64,000 bases of DNA, taken from positions 51,886-115,885 of the forward strand of contig QCFC01000001.1 in the NCBI GenBank assembly GCA_003278465.1. Direction: 5' to 3'. The translations under genes and the position numbers were made by a program. This stretch comes from Prochlorococcus sp. AG-363-B04. Its GTDB lineage: Bacteria > Cyanobacteriota > Cyanobacteriia > PCC-6307 > Cyanobiaceae. Numbering within the stretch: the stretch's first letter is position 1; every line of letters begins with the position of its first letter. The notes under the pieces were generated by a model. It searched no databases. It was given only the letters and a program-made list of their open reading frames with translations, and was not told where the DNA came from. Below are positions 1-10,052 of the stretch, piece by piece.

Positions 1-1
1 A

Positions 2-118
2 TTAAGGCCTCCTTATAACCTTTATGTACAAGGTGGTACACATCGTGCTCATGTCAAAATTTCTCTTCAAAGAGCTTTAGTTGCTTTAGTCAAAGAAGGA
101 TTTGTAGACTTGCAATAA
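2..118 (+). CDS. C-terminal end of an unrecognised protein (partial)
   Basis: An open frame enters from the left edge and stops with TAA at 116-118, giving the last 38 residues of a protein that begins outside the window. The visible part includes RPPYNLYVQGGTHRAHVK and ends in EGFVDLQ. I do not recognise the family from this tail. It lies 31 bases upstream of gcvH on the same strand, so it may belong to the same transcript. It could also be an in-frame stretch without coding function, but its amino-acid composition looks protein-like. Confidence 0.55.
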   Translation, partial: LRPPYNLYVQGGTHRAHVKISLQRALVALVKEGFVDLQ

Positions 119-149
119 ATCCATTGATGTTTTCGGCCCCTTTTGATTG

Positions 150-539
150 ATGGCCTTCCAATTCCCTGAGCAATTTCGTTTTGCTGATAGCCACGAATAT
201 GCAAATGTTGATGCTGACTTAGTACGAGTTGGCATAAGTGCATTTGCTGTGGATCAATTGGGAGATATTGTTTTTGTTGATCTTCCAGAAGTCGGGACAG
301 TTTTAACTCGAGGTCAGAGTTTTGGCTCTGTTGAATCAGTTAAAGCTGTTGAGGAGATGTATGCCCCTTTAAGCGGTGAGGTGGTTCAGCGAAATAATTC
401 TGTGATGGATAACCCTGATGAATTGCAGAATGATCCTCATGGAGAAGGTTGGCTGATGGTCATTCGTCCTTCTGATCCTGAACAGTTGAACGAGCTTATG
501 GATGCCACTGCTTATGGCAGCAAAATTTCAGAGGATTAG
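150..539 (+). CDS. gcvH: Glycine cleavage system H protein
   Basis: H protein is the lipoylated carrier that shuttles the aminomethyl group between the P, T and L proteins of the glycine cleavage system in the cytoplasm. The 129-residue protein has the usual family length. The lipoyl-lysine loop is clear (ESVKAVEEMYAPLSGEV, with the modified Lys in SVKAVEE), and the conserved N-terminal patch RFADSHEY is present. I chose the ATG at 150; a TTG at 147 directly precedes it and would add one residue. gcvP follows 74 bases downstream on the same strand, so the two are likely co-transcribed. gcvT and lpd are not in this window. Confidence 0.96.
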   Translation: MAFQFPEQFRFADSHEYANVDADLVRVGISAFAVDQLGDIVFVDLPEVGTVLTRGQSFGSVESVKAVEEMYAPLSGEVVQRNNSVMDNPDELQNDPHGEGWLMVIRPSDPEQLNELMDATAYGSKISED

Positions 540-613
540 ATCAAAGAAAACGAAAAAATTGACCATCTTTTCAAAATAGTTTCTAGTTTAAATGTCGTTA
601 TTAGTAATTTGCA

Positions 614-3526
614 GTGCTTGACTTTTGCCCTGAGGAGGCTTCAAGCATTGGGCCATCACCTTTTTTAAAAAGGCACATTGGTCCTACCTCTCATGATCAG
701 GATGAAATGCTCAGAGAACTTGGCTTTTCTGACATAAACGATTTTGTGCGAAAAGTAGTTCCTTCAGATATTTACGATGGAGTTTTTCAGGGTGAGGGTC
801 TGATCCAAGGCTGCGATGAAGTAGAAGCCTTGGGAGAACTTCGTGAAATTGCTAAAAAAAATATTTTTAAACGTTCATTAATTGGGCTTGGTTATTGCGG
901 CACTGCCACACCTTCATTGATTAAGAGACAAATTCTTGAAAATCCTGCTTGGTTTACTGCCTATACCCCATATCAGGCAGAAATGTCTCAAGGTCGATTG
1001 GAAGCGTTATTCAATTTTCAAACTCTCATTAGTGAACTAACTGGTTTACCAATCGCAAATGCTTCTTTACTTGATGAAGCCACAGCGGCTGCAGAGGCTA
1101 TGAGTCTTGGCTTCGCTCAGGCCAAGGGCTCTGAAAAGCGTCGTTTTCTAGTTGATATTGAAGTTTTACCTCAAACTCTTGCAGTACTTAGAACTCGTTC
1201 AGAACCACTTGGAGTTCAGTTGGAGGTTGAAGAACCTAGTTCTTTTAATTTTGAAGATGATGTTTTTGGTATTTTTCTTCAGTTGCCAGGGTGTAATGGT
1301 CGTATTTGGGATCCCTCTGAAGTTATTAGTTCTGCTCATGAATTAGGTGCAATAGCTTGTATCGCAGTTGACCCTCTTGCACAGGTTTTATTGAAGCCTG
1401 TCGCAGATTTTGGAGCAGATGTTGCAGTAGGAAGTATTCAACGGTTTGGGATCCCTATGGGCTTTGGAGGCCCTCATGCTGCTTTTTTTGCAACTTCTGA
1501 GCGTTTTAAGCGTCAGGTGCCTGGACGTTTAGTTGGGATGTCTGTTGATTCGGAGGGGAAGCCAGCTTTACGTTTAGCATTACAAACTCGTGAGCAACAT
1601 ATACGTAGAGAAAAAGCAACTAGCAATATTTGTACATCCCAGGTTTTGTTGGCTGTAATGTCATCCTTTTATGCATTGCATCATGGACCTGAAGGATTAA
1701 CTGCTATTGCCAAAAGAATTTCTTCCTTTCGCTTATACCTAGAGCAGGCATTGAAAAAATATGGTTATAACATAGAACCGATTGATAGATTTGACACAAT
1801 TCAAGTTTTATCTGATAAAGCACCTGAAGTGCATAAACAAGCAATATTGGCTGGATATAATCTTCGAATTTTACCATTAGGATCTTCAGTAGAAGTGTCG
1901 AATGGTTTTGGAATAACAATAGATGAGTTAACTACAAAAAAGGAATTAAAAATACTTTTAGATATTTTTGGAAACTGTTCAAATAAATCCTTACAACTCA
2001 ATGAAGTTGACAGTAATTATCGGTCTGAGGAACTTAAAAAATCTTTTTTTAGACAGAAAAGTTGGTTGCAGCAAGAAGTTTTTCATTTATATCGATCGGA
2101 AACAGAATTGCTGAGGTATATGCAGAGATTGAGTACTCGTGACTTCTCATTAGTGCATGGAATGATTCCTTTAGGAAGTTGCACAATGAAGTTGAATGCT
2201 GCATCAGAACTGGAGCCAATTTCTTGGCCGGAATTTGCATCAATCCATCCATTCGCACCTAAAGATCAGTCAGAAGGCTATAGACATATTTTCTCTGATC
2301 TTGAACAATGGTTGTCAAAGCTTACTGGATTTGCAGGTGTTTCCTTGCAGCCTAATGCTGGCTCTCAGGGTGAGTTTGCAGGCCTCCTAGTAATTCGTGC
2401 GTGGCATAAATTCTGTGGACAATCTCACCGCAATATTTGTTTAATACCCAAAAGTGCTCATGGAACAAATCCTGCAAGTTCAATTAATGCAGGCTTCAAA
2501 GTTGTGCCTGTTGATTGTGATCAATATGGCAATGTTGATTTAAAAGATCTGACTTCCAAAGTTGAGCTTTATTCATCTAAACTTGCAGCATTGATGATTA
2601 CTTATCCTTCAACTCATGGAGTTTTTGAGCCAGGGATTAAACAAATTTGTGATTTAATTCATAATCATGGGGGTCAGATTTATTTGGATGGTGCAAATTT
2701 CAATGCACAAGTTGGTATTTGTAGGCCAGGTAAATATGGTGTGGATGTTTGTCATTTGAATCTCCATAAAACATTTTGTATCCCTCATGGAGGAGGGGGA
2801 CCTGGAGTTGGACCAATTGCAGTTTCTCAACATTTAGTGCCTTTTTTACCAGGGCATCCATTAATGAGTTCTTCCTCTGAGCAAGCCATTGGTCCAGTTT
2901 CTGCCGCACCTTGGGGAAGTGCAGGAATCTTGCCAATTAGTTGGATGTATTTGCGGATGATGGGTGTAGTTGGTTTGCGCGAGTGTACCTCTGTTGCATT
3001 GTTATCAGCGAATTACATTGCAAAAAAATTAGGTGATTATTATCCAATTCTGTTCCGTGGCTTAGGAGGCTGGGTAGCACATGAATGCATTCTTGATTTA
3101 CGGCGATTGAAACGGACTGTGGGAGTAGAAGTTGATGATGTGGCGAAGAGATTAATTGATTATGGATTTCATGCCCCAACTGTTAGTTGGCCAGTAGCAG
3201 GAACCTTGATGGTTGAACCAACAGAGAGTGAAAGCCTTTTGGAAATCAAACGGTTTTGTGAAGCTTTGATTGCTATTAGAAAGGAAATTATAGACATAGA
3301 AAATGGTCATATAGATATTCATGAGAGCCCTTTAAGACTTGCTCCACATACTTTGACTGCTATTACTTCATCAGTTTGGGATCGACCTTATAGCAGGGAA
3401 AAAGCAGTTTTTCCAATGCCTAATCAGGTAGTTAGTAAGTATTGGCCAGCTGTATCTCGTATTGATAATGCTTATGGTGATCGCAACTTGGTATGTAGTT
3501 GTACTGCTATGTCGGAAATTTCATAG
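614..3526 (+). CDS. gcvP: Glycine dehydrogenase (decarboxylating), P protein
   Basis: This PLP enzyme decarboxylates glycine and transfers the aminomethyl group to lipoylated GcvH. At 970 residues it matches the single-chain homodimeric P protein. The N-terminal half begins with the typical [17 protein letters not shown] segment. The C-terminal half carries the PLP-lysine region [20 protein letters not shown] around residues 713-732, preceded by [12 protein letters not shown]. The predicted start is a GTG at 614. An internal ATG start is unlikely because the conserved N-terminal segment lies upstream of the first good ATG. The gene sits directly after gcvH, consistent with a photorespiratory glycine cleavage operon. 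Confidence 0.97.
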   Translation: MLDFCPEEASSIGPSPFLKRHIGPTSHDQDEMLRELGFSDINDFVRKVVPSDIYDGVFQGEGLIQGCDEVEALGELREIAKKNIFKRSLIGLGYCGTATPSLIKRQILENPAWFTAYTPYQAEMSQGRLEALFNFQTLISELTGLPIANASLLDEATAAAEAMSLGFAQAKGSEKRRFLVDIEVLPQTLAVLRTRSEPLGVQLEVEEPSSFNFEDDVFGIFLQLPGCNGRIWDPSEVISSAHELGAIACIAVDPLAQVLLKPVADFGADVAVGSIQRFGIPMGFGGPHAAFFATSERFKRQVPGRLVGMSVDSEGKPALRLALQTREQHIRREKATSNICTSQVLLAVMSSFYALHHGPEGLTAIAKRISSFRLYLEQALKKYGYNIEPIDRFDTIQVLSDKAPEVHKQAILAGYNLRILPLGSSVEVSNGFGITIDELTTKKELKILLDIFGNCSNKSLQLNEVDSNYRSEELKKSFFRQKSWLQQEVFHLYRSETELLRYMQRLSTRDFSLVHGMIPLGSCTMKLNAASELEPISWPEFASIHPFAPKDQSEGYRHIFSDLEQWLSKLTGFAGVSLQPNAGSQGEFAGLLVIRAWHKFCGQSHRNICLIPKSAHGTNPASSINAGFKVVPVDCDQYGNVDLKDLTSKVELYSSKLAALMITYPSTHGVFEPGIKQICDLIHNHGGQIYLDGANFNAQVGICRPGKYGVDVCHLNLHKTFCIPHGGGGPGVGPIAVSQHLVPFLPGHPLMSSSSEQAIGPVSAAPWGSAGILPISWMYLRMMGVVGLRECTSVALLSANYIAKKLGDYYPILFRGLGGWVAHECILDLRRLKRTVGVEVDDVAKRLIDYGFHAPTVSWPVAGTLMVEPTESESLLEIKRFCEALIAIRKEIIDIENGHIDIHESPLRLAPHTLTAITSSVWDRPYSREKAVFPMPNQVVSKYWPAVSRIDNAYGDRNLVCSCTAMSEIS

Positions 3527-3673
3527 CTCAAGAGAAAAATATTTGCTACTGGTCGAAGACTCTTGAAAGTGTTAATTTTTAATCGAAAACAGAATTTTTA
3601 GTTTTGTTTTGACCGCTTCGAGAAGTTTTTCACTATACTTCTGGCCAGCGGAATCTATTGCTGAGGGGACAGC

Positions 3674-3934
3674 ATGGACAGAAACACATTTCATGAGTGC
3701 TCATTGAAGTCGTTAAGTACTGATGAGTTAAAACTTCCTGCATTGCCAAGCAGTCTGGAAAATTCTCTGCTTAGAGGAAATACCTTGTCTATTGATGGAA
3801 CAAATGTTGTTCGTGTACCATTTGGTGTTCGATTACCAAGAAGACAGAGACCTGAACTTCCTGAAAGAATGGCTACTTTGATATTGCCATTACAGTCTCA
3901 GGGAAATCATCCAACACCACCTCAAGCAGCTTGA
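3674..3934 (+). CDS. Small hypothetical protein, 86 aa
   Basis: I do not recognise a family. The 86-residue product has no membrane segment or cysteine motif. Its middle is basic (RVPFGVRLPRRQRPELPER) and it ends in a proline-rich tail. A GAGGGGA stretch (3662-3668) lies five bases before the ATG and is a good ribosome binding site, which argues for a real gene. Its last 13 bases overlap the 3' end of the opposite-strand gene at 3922-4149, so the two are convergent. The 147-base gap after gcvP leaves room for its own promoter. Confidence 0.6.
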   Translation: MDRNTFHECSLKSLSTDELKLPALPSSLENSLLRGNTLSIDGTNVVRVPFGVRLPRRQRPELPERMATLILPLQSQGNHPTPPQAA

Positions 3935-4149
3935 TCTAAAAAATCGTCAGATTTTCGTTTGTTGGCTGTTTTTAATAGCTTTAAATCAATTGTTTCTTTG
4001 ACTTCTTTTATTGAACAAGAGTTTGTTCTAAAAGGAAGCAATAACATGGGGCTTCTTTCTGGACGTACCAACCATGTGTTGTTGCGTTGCGGTAGAACTA
4101 AAAAACCTCTATATCTTATTGCCTCATCATGATTAGGTACTGACATCAT
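3922..4149 (-). CDS. Small hypothetical protein, 75 aa
   Basis: The product is a 75-residue soluble protein with an ordered-looking core (RYRGFLVLPQRNNTWLVRPE, then SPMLLLPFRTNSCS) and a charged C-terminus. The spacing of aromatic and basic residues looks like a small folded domain, and it resembles short conserved hypotheticals of marine picocyanobacteria. That resemblance is from memory, not a search. Two start codons lie side by side (4149 and 4146). The 3' end overlaps the convergent gene 3674-3934 by 13 bases. I cannot assign a function. Confidence 0.6.
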   Translation of the reverse strand: MMSVPNHDEAIRYRGFLVLPQRNNTWLVRPERSPMLLLPFRTNSCSIKEVKETIDLKLLKTANKRKSDDFLDQAA

Positions 4150-4217
4150 TGAATTCTAACGAGTGACACAGGTCCTAACTTTTTGATCATACCATATATG
4201 GTGTGCAGATTAAATGC

Positions 4218-4280
4218 TAAGCCTTCTCAGGATAGAATCCTGAATCATATGATCAAAAAATTCTATCCTGAGAAGGCTTA
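4218..4280. repeat. Perfect 21-bp inverted repeat with 21-base loop
   Basis: Bases 4218-4238 (TAAGCCTTCTCAGGATAGAA plus T) are the exact reverse complement of 4260-4280. The predicted hairpin is very stable. It stands in the 280-base gap between the minus-strand genes at 3922-4149 and 4430-4954. Neither strand shows a clean T-run directly after the stem, so a simple intrinsic terminator is not certain. Alternatives are a bidirectional terminator for the flv operon, a small structured RNA, or a short palindromic repeat. Confidence 0.75.
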
Positions 4281-4429
4281 TAAAGATTGGGAATTAGATC
4301 TCATTTGAAACTGTGACCAGAATCTTATTGTTTCTAGTGTGAGTAAAAACACCTACGCTATGGATGGCCGGGCTTGTTATGGATTTTTGTTTTTTTAAAG
4401 CTTTTTATGTTTATTAAGCTCCGCTGAAA

Positions 4430-4954
4430 TTAAAGAGTTAAGGGTTGCATTTGAAGCAGAAGTTTTAGTAACTCTTCAATACTTTTCTCTTCTGCTGGTT
4501 TATTGTTGTTGCTCATAAGTTGGCGGCCGACTACTTGAGCTCCTAAGTGAGTAAGTTGGATCCTTAAAGATAGTAGTAGCTCCATACCACCGCCTCCAGA
4601 AAAGCTGGCCATTGCAATTGGCCTGCCGTTAAATAGCTGTCGAAAGTCATCGCCTTGAACTGACAACCACGCGATTGCACTAGTTAATACAGGAGGTATG
4701 GATCCGTTGTATTCCGGTGCACAAATTATCCAACGTGGCACTGATAATAATTTTTTTGTGAGCTCTTTAGCTGAATTTGGAATGCCATGAGCTGAGTGTG
4801 TTCGAGGGTTGTAGAGCGGGAGATCAATTAGCGTTAAATCTAATAACTCTGCATTTGTTTTGAGTTTTTGACTACTTTGGATAAATCTTTGAGCAAGTTT
4901 TAGGTTTTCACCATTGCTGGCGGTTATTACGAGTAAGTCTTTGTTGAATGACAT
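4430..4954 (-). CDS. NAD(P)H-dependent FMN reductase family protein
   Basis: This 174-residue flavodoxin-fold protein has the pattern of NADPH-dependent FMN/quinone reductases (SsuE/ArsH/ChrR type). It starts with a beta strand and phosphate-binding loop (LLVITASNGENLKLAQRF), followed by the family signature PRWIICAPEYNGSIPPVL and a glycine-rich loop (MASFSGGGGMELLL). Such enzymes reduce flavins or quinones with NAD(P)H in the cytosol. It lies 44 bases downstream of flv1 on the same strand and may be co-transcribed with flv3-flv1. That would suggest, without proving, a role in supplying reduced flavin or in the same redox response. Confidence 0.85.
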   Translation of the reverse strand: MSFNKDLLVITASNGENLKLAQRFIQSSQKLKTNAELLDLTLIDLPLYNPRTHSAHGIPNSAKELTKKLLSVPRWIICAPEYNGSIPPVLTSAIAWLSVQGDDFRQLFNGRPIAMASFSGGGGMELLLSLRIQLTHLGAQVVGRQLMSNNNKPAEEKSIEELLKLLLQMQPLTL

Positions 4955-4998
4955 TGGATGGAAATTTCGGAGATTAGTTTTGGTACAAGTATTAATTT

Positions 4999-6849
4999 CT
5001 AATAGTTGGCGCCAGTGCGACGGTGGTGGACTGCAGTTGTGCCTTCTTGATCAAGTACGCCTCCACAACTGACTTCTGCATAAATCAACCAATGATCACC
5101 GCATTCCATTCTTTGTTGTACGCATGCTTCTAGCCAAGCCAATGACTCAGGAAGTATTGGTTGACCAGTGGGACTGCTTTCAGTTTTTACTCCTTTAAAT
5201 CTATCTGCACCAGGAGGGAAAGGTTGTAGGAATTGCTTCATAAGATTATTATGTCTTCCTGCAGCGAGTATATTTAACGTGAAATGATCATGTCGATTAA
5301 GAAGTGCTCCTACCGCTCTATCTTTAGCAATAGCAATAGTAAGACCTGGAGGTGAGAAGCTGGCTTGACTAACCCAACTTGCAACCATTGCTCCACTCAT
5401 GCATTCATGATTTTTACCTTTTCGAATAGTAAGAATGCAAAGTGATCCAATAATGCGTCCTAGAGCAAGTATTTCCGGATTACTGCGACTCTCATTGAGT
5501 CCACCAGCAGAACGTCGTTGTTGTTGCTTTTTCTTTTGTAATAGCTCTCTCCCGAAGCAGACACCTATTTCTTGAATTGTTTTAATTTTGGAGCTACTAG
5601 GACTAAATTTTATTTTGATTGTCTTAAAGCCAAACTTGAAGCCTCCATTACGTAGTTTATTTTCCAATAAATCTATTGCTTCACCACTCCAACCGTAGCT
5701 TCCAAATACGCCTACTGGTTTGTTACGGTCCCCTTCAGATAATAGTGTTCCTAGTGCAGAGACTATAGGAGTTGGTGCATGACCTCCTAATGTTGGTGAA
5801 CCAATTAGATAGGCATCTGCGTCCTTAATGGTTTCCAATAGTTCATCGGCTTTTGAGAATTCACAATTCAGACTTTTAACGCGAATTCCAGTAAGGCTTA
5901 CTCCAGTTGAAAGTGCATCGGCAATGGATGCAGTATTTCCATAGGCACTTGCAAAGAGTAAGGCTACATTGAGCTTAGATTGCTGTTTTTCTTCTCCCCA
6001 CCTACGATAGTCGTTAAATAAACTACGCCAACTTGCCTCAATCGCTGGACCATGAACTGGTGCAATAGTTTGTATATCTAGTTCATACAATCGCTCCAAA
6101 AGTGCATTTATTTGATCTGCCATCGGAGCCATGAGGCAATCATAAAAATGACGCCTCTCTTCTTCTGTACTGATGCGATAAGCTTCTGACCAATCAGAAA
6201 TGCAACAATGAGCTGCAAATAGTTTATCGCTCATTAACAGACCTTGAGATTCTTCGAATGCAATAAGTCCGCCAGGCCATTTTGCTGTGGGAGCAGGAAT
6301 TAAATGTAATGTATGAGAATTATTTAAAGAAAGTTTTGTTTCTTGTCTAATGATTTGAATAGGAGGTAGGGCAATTCTTTGATTTTTGCTAATGTCTATA
6401 TCTTTATCAGTGATAGGCCTTTTTTGATCCCACAGTTCCCGAATTAATTTTGCACCAGGATTAGAGCTGATTAATTCGATCTTTGAATAAATTTGGGCTA
6501 ATTGACGTATCATGTCAATTCGATTTGGATTGACATGACCTACGATTATTTTTAGTTTATTGAAGTTGTTGGGTAAAGCATCGCCTAGAGCTTGAATAAA
6601 TACCTTTGCATAGATTGCACCTGGTGGATGCACCAGAACATATGAATTTAAATTTGATTTGCTGTTATCTGATTCCGTAAATAGGAAGCTGTTATCTGTA
6701 GTACCTCTCTCTAGTCCATATTCCAATTCAAAACGTAGACGTTTGGGACTAAGGCCTCTTATGCTTAAGATCCCGTTTTCAATTGGGATGATGACCACTC
6801 TTAGTTGATCATCCTCAGTATTTTTCAAATTTAGTGTTGAATTTAACAT
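4999..6849 (-). CDS. flv1: Flavodiiron protein, Flv1-like (degenerate diiron site)
   Basis: The 616-residue protein has the cyanobacterial flavodiiron layout: an N-terminal metallo-beta-lactamase-like domain (about 1-260), a flavodoxin domain (LLFASAYGNTASIADALSTG), and a C-terminal flavin reductase domain ending in GTTAVHHRRTGANY. The canonical H-x-E-x-D-H iron ligands are missing: the equivalent position reads GHVNPNRIDM. This substitution is typical of Flv1, the partner of Flv3 in the O2-reducing, Mehler-like heterodimer that protects photosystem I. Its ATG overlaps the flv3 stop codon by one base, so the two are translationally coupled. The assignment as Flv1 rests on the lost ligands plus the Flv3 neighbour. 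Confidence 0.9.
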   Translation of the reverse strand: MLNSTLNLKNTEDDQLRVVIIPIENGILSIRGLSPKRLRFELEYGLERGTTDNSFLFTESDNSKSNLNSYVLVHPPGAIYAKVFIQALGDALPNNFNKLKIIVGHVNPNRIDMIRQLAQIYSKIELISSNPGAKLIRELWDQKRPITDKDIDISKNQRIALPPIQIIRQETKLSLNNSHTLHLIPAPTAKWPGGLIAFEESQGLLMSDKLFAAHCCISDWSEAYRISTEEERRHFYDCLMAPMADQINALLERLYELDIQTIAPVHGPAIEASWRSLFNDYRRWGEEKQQSKLNVALLFASAYGNTASIADALSTGVSLTGIRVKSLNCEFSKADELLETIKDADAYLIGSPTLGGHAPTPIVSALGTLLSEGDRNKPVGVFGSYGWSGEAIDLLENKLRNGGFKFGFKTIKIKFSPSSSKIKTIQEIGVCFGRELLQKKKQQQRRSAGGLNESRSNPEILALGRIIGSLCILTIRKGKNHECMSGAMVASWVSQASFSPPGLTIAIAKDRAVGALLNRHDHFTLNILAAGRHNNLMKQFLQPFPPGADRFKGVKTESSPTGQPILPESLAWLEACVQQRMECGDHWLIYAEVSCGGVLDQEGTTAVHHRRTGANY

Positions 6850-8579
6850 CAGTAGTGGTTTCCAACTTTGCGATGATGTACGGCTGTACGAGCTTCTGCA
6901 TCTGCAACGTTTCCTTGTTCAACTATTGCATAAATAATCCAATGATCAGGTCCTTCTAATTTTTGCTTTACTTGACAACTTAGGAAGGCAAGAGCATCAG
7001 TTAGTACAGGACCACCCTTTGCAACATTTTCAAGGATATTCACTCCAGAGAAGCGATCTGCTCCAGGAGGAAAACGTTTAAGAAAATGACGTAATAGGTG
7101 CTTGTAATTATCCTCTCGTAATACGTTAATGACAAATCGATCTCCTATTTGCATAAGGCTTTCAATTGCGCGATCTTTTGCCACTGCTACTGTTAAGCCT
7201 GGGGGTTTGAAGCTGGCTTGACTAACCCAACTAGCTACCATTGCACTTTGTCTGAGGTTGTTTGTTTTACCTTGGCTTGCTGTAACAACGTATAACCCAC
7301 CACTTAGACGCCCCAAAGCTTTATCAAGATCATTATTAAGACTTTTCATCATAGAAATATTTTTATTTTGATTAAGAACTTGACCTAAGTCAGTTCCAGC
7401 CTCTTCGAATTCTTGATAGGTCTTCCCATTTGGCTCTTCTTTTACTCTTAAAGGTTTAAATGCTTCTTTCTGTTCAAAACTTCTTAATTGACTAGCAACA
7501 GAATCAATTGGCTCATCATTACCTCCATATGAATCATAAACGGCTATTAATTGTTTTTGTTTTAGGGCTGCAAGTAGCGTACCTATAGAATTTTGTAGGT
7601 CTATATCAGGTTCACTTGGCCAAGTTGGTGCGATTACAGCTTTTGCTTCCGAGATTAAATTACTTAATTCTTGAGAGTCTGTTGCTTGTAGATCAATAAG
7701 TTGTCCTTGAGCTCCTGCCTTACCAATTCCATGGGCTATTGCTTGGCTAAGTTGATCACAAAATCCGTATTGGCTGATGTAACAAATAGCTGCATAGTTT
7801 TCATGTTGGTTTCGTTGCTTACTCCATTCTCGATAATCATTTACCCATCTATTTAAATTATGATGAAGTAAGGGCCCATGACCTACTGCAATTGTATTGA
7901 TTTCTGCTAATTCATCTATTCGTTTAAGAGCTTGTACAACACTGCGTGCATTTGGTCCCATTAGACAATCATAATAGTAACGAAAATCTTCAGCAATTAT
8001 TTCTGCATCCTTATCAAAAAGCTCATTTGAGCAATAATGAAGACCAAAAGCATCGCATGTATATAGAATTGATGTCCCTTTATCGAATGAGAAAATTGTA
8101 TCTGGCCAGTGAAGATTTGGAGCACTTATAAATTGAAATTGATGATGAATACCACTAGTTTGATTAATGCCGAGGTCAATTTGATCACCACTTTTGACTG
8201 CACGAGAATTAAATGGTCGGTGTATTTGATTCGCGAGGAATTGAATTGCAACTTTAGATGCTATTATTTCTATCTCAGGATTAAGTTCAAGTAAATCATT
8301 AATTAATCCTGAATGATCTGGTTCTGTATGGCTAATAATTAGATAATGAATTTGTTTGGGGTTAACATATTCCTTGATCTTGTTTAACCAAATCTGTTGA
8401 AATTTGAGATGACTAGTGTCTATTAATGCTGTTTTCGATCCATTAATAAGAAAACTATTGTATGTGGTTCCATTGCGAAGTCCAAATTCAATATCAAAGC
8501 GATTTCTCTCCCAATCTAAGGATCTCAATGCAATGCTATCAGCGCCAAAGACTTCACATTGGATAGAGAGCTTTGACAT
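6849..8579 (-). CDS. flv3: Flavodiiron protein, Flv3-like (intact diiron site)
   Basis: This 576-residue protein has the same three-domain layout as its downstream neighbour: beta-lactamase-like domain, flavodoxin domain (AICYISQYGFCDQLSQAIAHG) and flavin reductase domain. Here the diiron site is canonical: ISHTEPDHSGL supplies H-x-E-x-D-H, followed by APNLHWPDT, CDAFGLHY and AVGHGPLLHH. Such proteins reduce O2 to water with NAD(P)H and, in cyanobacteria, work as Flv1/Flv3 pairs to drain electrons after photosystem I. It is the first gene of the minus-strand run flv3, flv1, FMN reductase, with about 100 bases of leader before the TRAP genes. Confidence 0.92.
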   Translation of the reverse strand: MSKLSIQCEVFGADSIALRSLDWERNRFDIEFGLRNGTTYNSFLINGSKTALIDTSHLKFQQIWLNKIKEYVNPKQIHYLIISHTEPDHSGLINDLLELNPEIEIIASKVAIQFLANQIHRPFNSRAVKSGDQIDLGINQTSGIHHQFQFISAPNLHWPDTIFSFDKGTSILYTCDAFGLHYCSNELFDKDAEIIAEDFRYYYDCLMGPNARSVVQALKRIDELAEINTIAVGHGPLLHHNLNRWVNDYREWSKQRNQHENYAAICYISQYGFCDQLSQAIAHGIGKAGAQGQLIDLQATDSQELSNLISEAKAVIAPTWPSEPDIDLQNSIGTLLAALKQKQLIAVYDSYGGNDEPIDSVASQLRSFEQKEAFKPLRVKEEPNGKTYQEFEEAGTDLGQVLNQNKNISMMKSLNNDLDKALGRLSGGLYVVTASQGKTNNLRQSAMVASWVSQASFKPPGLTVAVAKDRAIESLMQIGDRFVINVLREDNYKHLLRHFLKRFPPGADRFSGVNILENVAKGGPVLTDALAFLSCQVKQKLEGPDHWIIYAIVEQGNVADAEARTAVHHRKVGNHY

Positions 8580-8681
8580 TTAAATAGTTTCTTGAGATGG
8601 CCTAGAACTTTATACTACTTCAAGTGTTGAGTGACATCTAAGAAGTTTAGCCTAATCATAAGGTGCATTAAAGCCAATTCT

Positions 8682-10052
8682 TTATGAGTAGGCTAGGTTT
8701 GGCAGCCAGTTAACAAGACCTGGTAGGGTAATGATCAATAGCAATACAGATATTTGTAGGATGACGAATGGAATTGCGCCAAAGTATATGTCTCTTGTAG
8801 AAATTGATTTTGGTGCAACACCTCGAAGATAAAAAAGAGCAAACCCAAAAGGTGGTGTCAGAAAAGAGGTTTGTAGATTGGCACCTATTACAACACCTAG
8901 CCAAACAATTGCTTCTGGACCTAGCAATTGTTTGGCAGCTGGTAGCAAGAGAGGAACAGCGATAAAGGCAATTTCAAAAAAGTCTATGAAAAATCCTAAA
9001 ATAAAAATAGTGAACATGCTGAATGCTATAAATCCAACCTTGCCTCCCGGTAAATTGAGTAATAAATCAGCAATTAATTGATCACCCCCGACACCTCGAA
9101 AAACTAAACTGAAGGCAGTAGAACCTAATAAAATTGCCATAACCATTGATGTTGTTCGTAGAGTTTCATCGCAAACTTTTGACAGGGCCTGATTGCTAAA
9201 ACCGCTATTAAAGGCAGCTAATCCCATTGCTCCAAGGGCTCCAAGAGTTCCAGCTTCAGTTGGGGTAGCAATACCAAAAAAGATGCTCCCCAGAACCAAA
9301 AAAATCAGTCCTAAGGGTGGAATCATTACTTGTATCAGTTTTGATATTTGTATTGGTGTTAGATCAATTGATTTTTGTTCTGGGACAAGTTCAGGCTTGA
9401 CAATACTGATTACTAATACATAACTGGCAAATGCACCAGCCATTAGCAAGCCGGGTATTAAGGAACCAAGAAACAAGTCTCCTACGGAGATTCCTAATTG
9501 ATCAGCTAGCACAACTAGGACAATACTTGGTGGAATTATCTGACCTAGTGTTCCAGAGGCGGCGATTACACCTGTCGCAAGTGAACGGTTATAACCTGCT
9601 TTTAGCATTGCAGGTAACGAAATGAGTCCCATAGTGGTTACTGTTGCGGCGACCACCCCTGTAGTTGCTGCTAGCAGGGAACCGACAAGTACGACTGCAA
9701 GAGCTAGACCACCACGAATTCGTCCCAGAATTTTTCCTATGCTTTCGAGTAGACGTTCTGCTAAACCAGATTTTTCCAACATAGAACCCATAAAAACGAA
9801 AGCTGGTATTGCTAATAATGTGAAATTGGCCATTATCCCCATAATTCTTTGCGGCAGAGCAGTTATAAATTGAGGTTCAAAAACTCCCAGCAATATTCCT
9901 ATCCCTGTGAAGAGAACTGCTGTACCACCTAGACAAAAAGCGACGGGATATCCTGTTAATAGTGCTATACATAGCGTTAGAAACATTCCTGGCCCAAGGA
10001 TTAGGGCTGTGTCGAAGCTAATGATGTAGTCAAATATGCCAATTTCAATCAC
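8682..10052 (-). CDS. dctM: TRAP transporter large permease subunit DctM
   Basis: The large membrane subunit of a tripartite ATP-independent periplasmic (TRAP) transporter catalyses ion-coupled uptake of an organic acid across the inner membrane. The 456 residues form about twelve hydrophobic segments. Typical DctM stretches are visible: IPAFVFMGSMLEKSGLAERL, SGTLGQIIPPSIVLVVLADQ and ATPTEAGTLGALGAM. It is the last gene of the operon dctP-dctQ-dctM and overlaps dctQ by 8 bases. The set is complete, so the transporter is probably functional. The substrate is judged from the binding protein. Confidence 0.95.
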   Translation of the reverse strand: MIEIGIFDYIISFDTALILGPGMFLTLCIALLTGYPVAFCLGGTAVLFTGIGILLGVFEPQFITALPQRIMGIMANFTLLAIPAFVFMGSMLEKSGLAERLLESIGKILGRIRGGLALAVVLVGSLLAATTGVVAATVTTMGLISLPAMLKAGYNRSLATGVIAASGTLGQIIPPSIVLVVLADQLGISVGDLFLGSLIPGLLMAGAFASYVLVISIVKPELVPEQKSIDLTPIQISKLIQVMIPPLGLIFLVLGSIFFGIATPTEAGTLGALGAMGLAAFNSGFSNQALSKVCDETLRTTSMVMAILLGSTAFSLVFRGVGGDQLIADLLLNLPGGKVGFIAFSMFTIFILGFFIDFFEIAFIAVPLLLPAAKQLLGPEAIVWLGVVIGANLQTSFLTPPFGFALFYLRGVAPKSISTRDIYFGAIPFVILQISVLLLIITLPGLVNWLPNLAYS

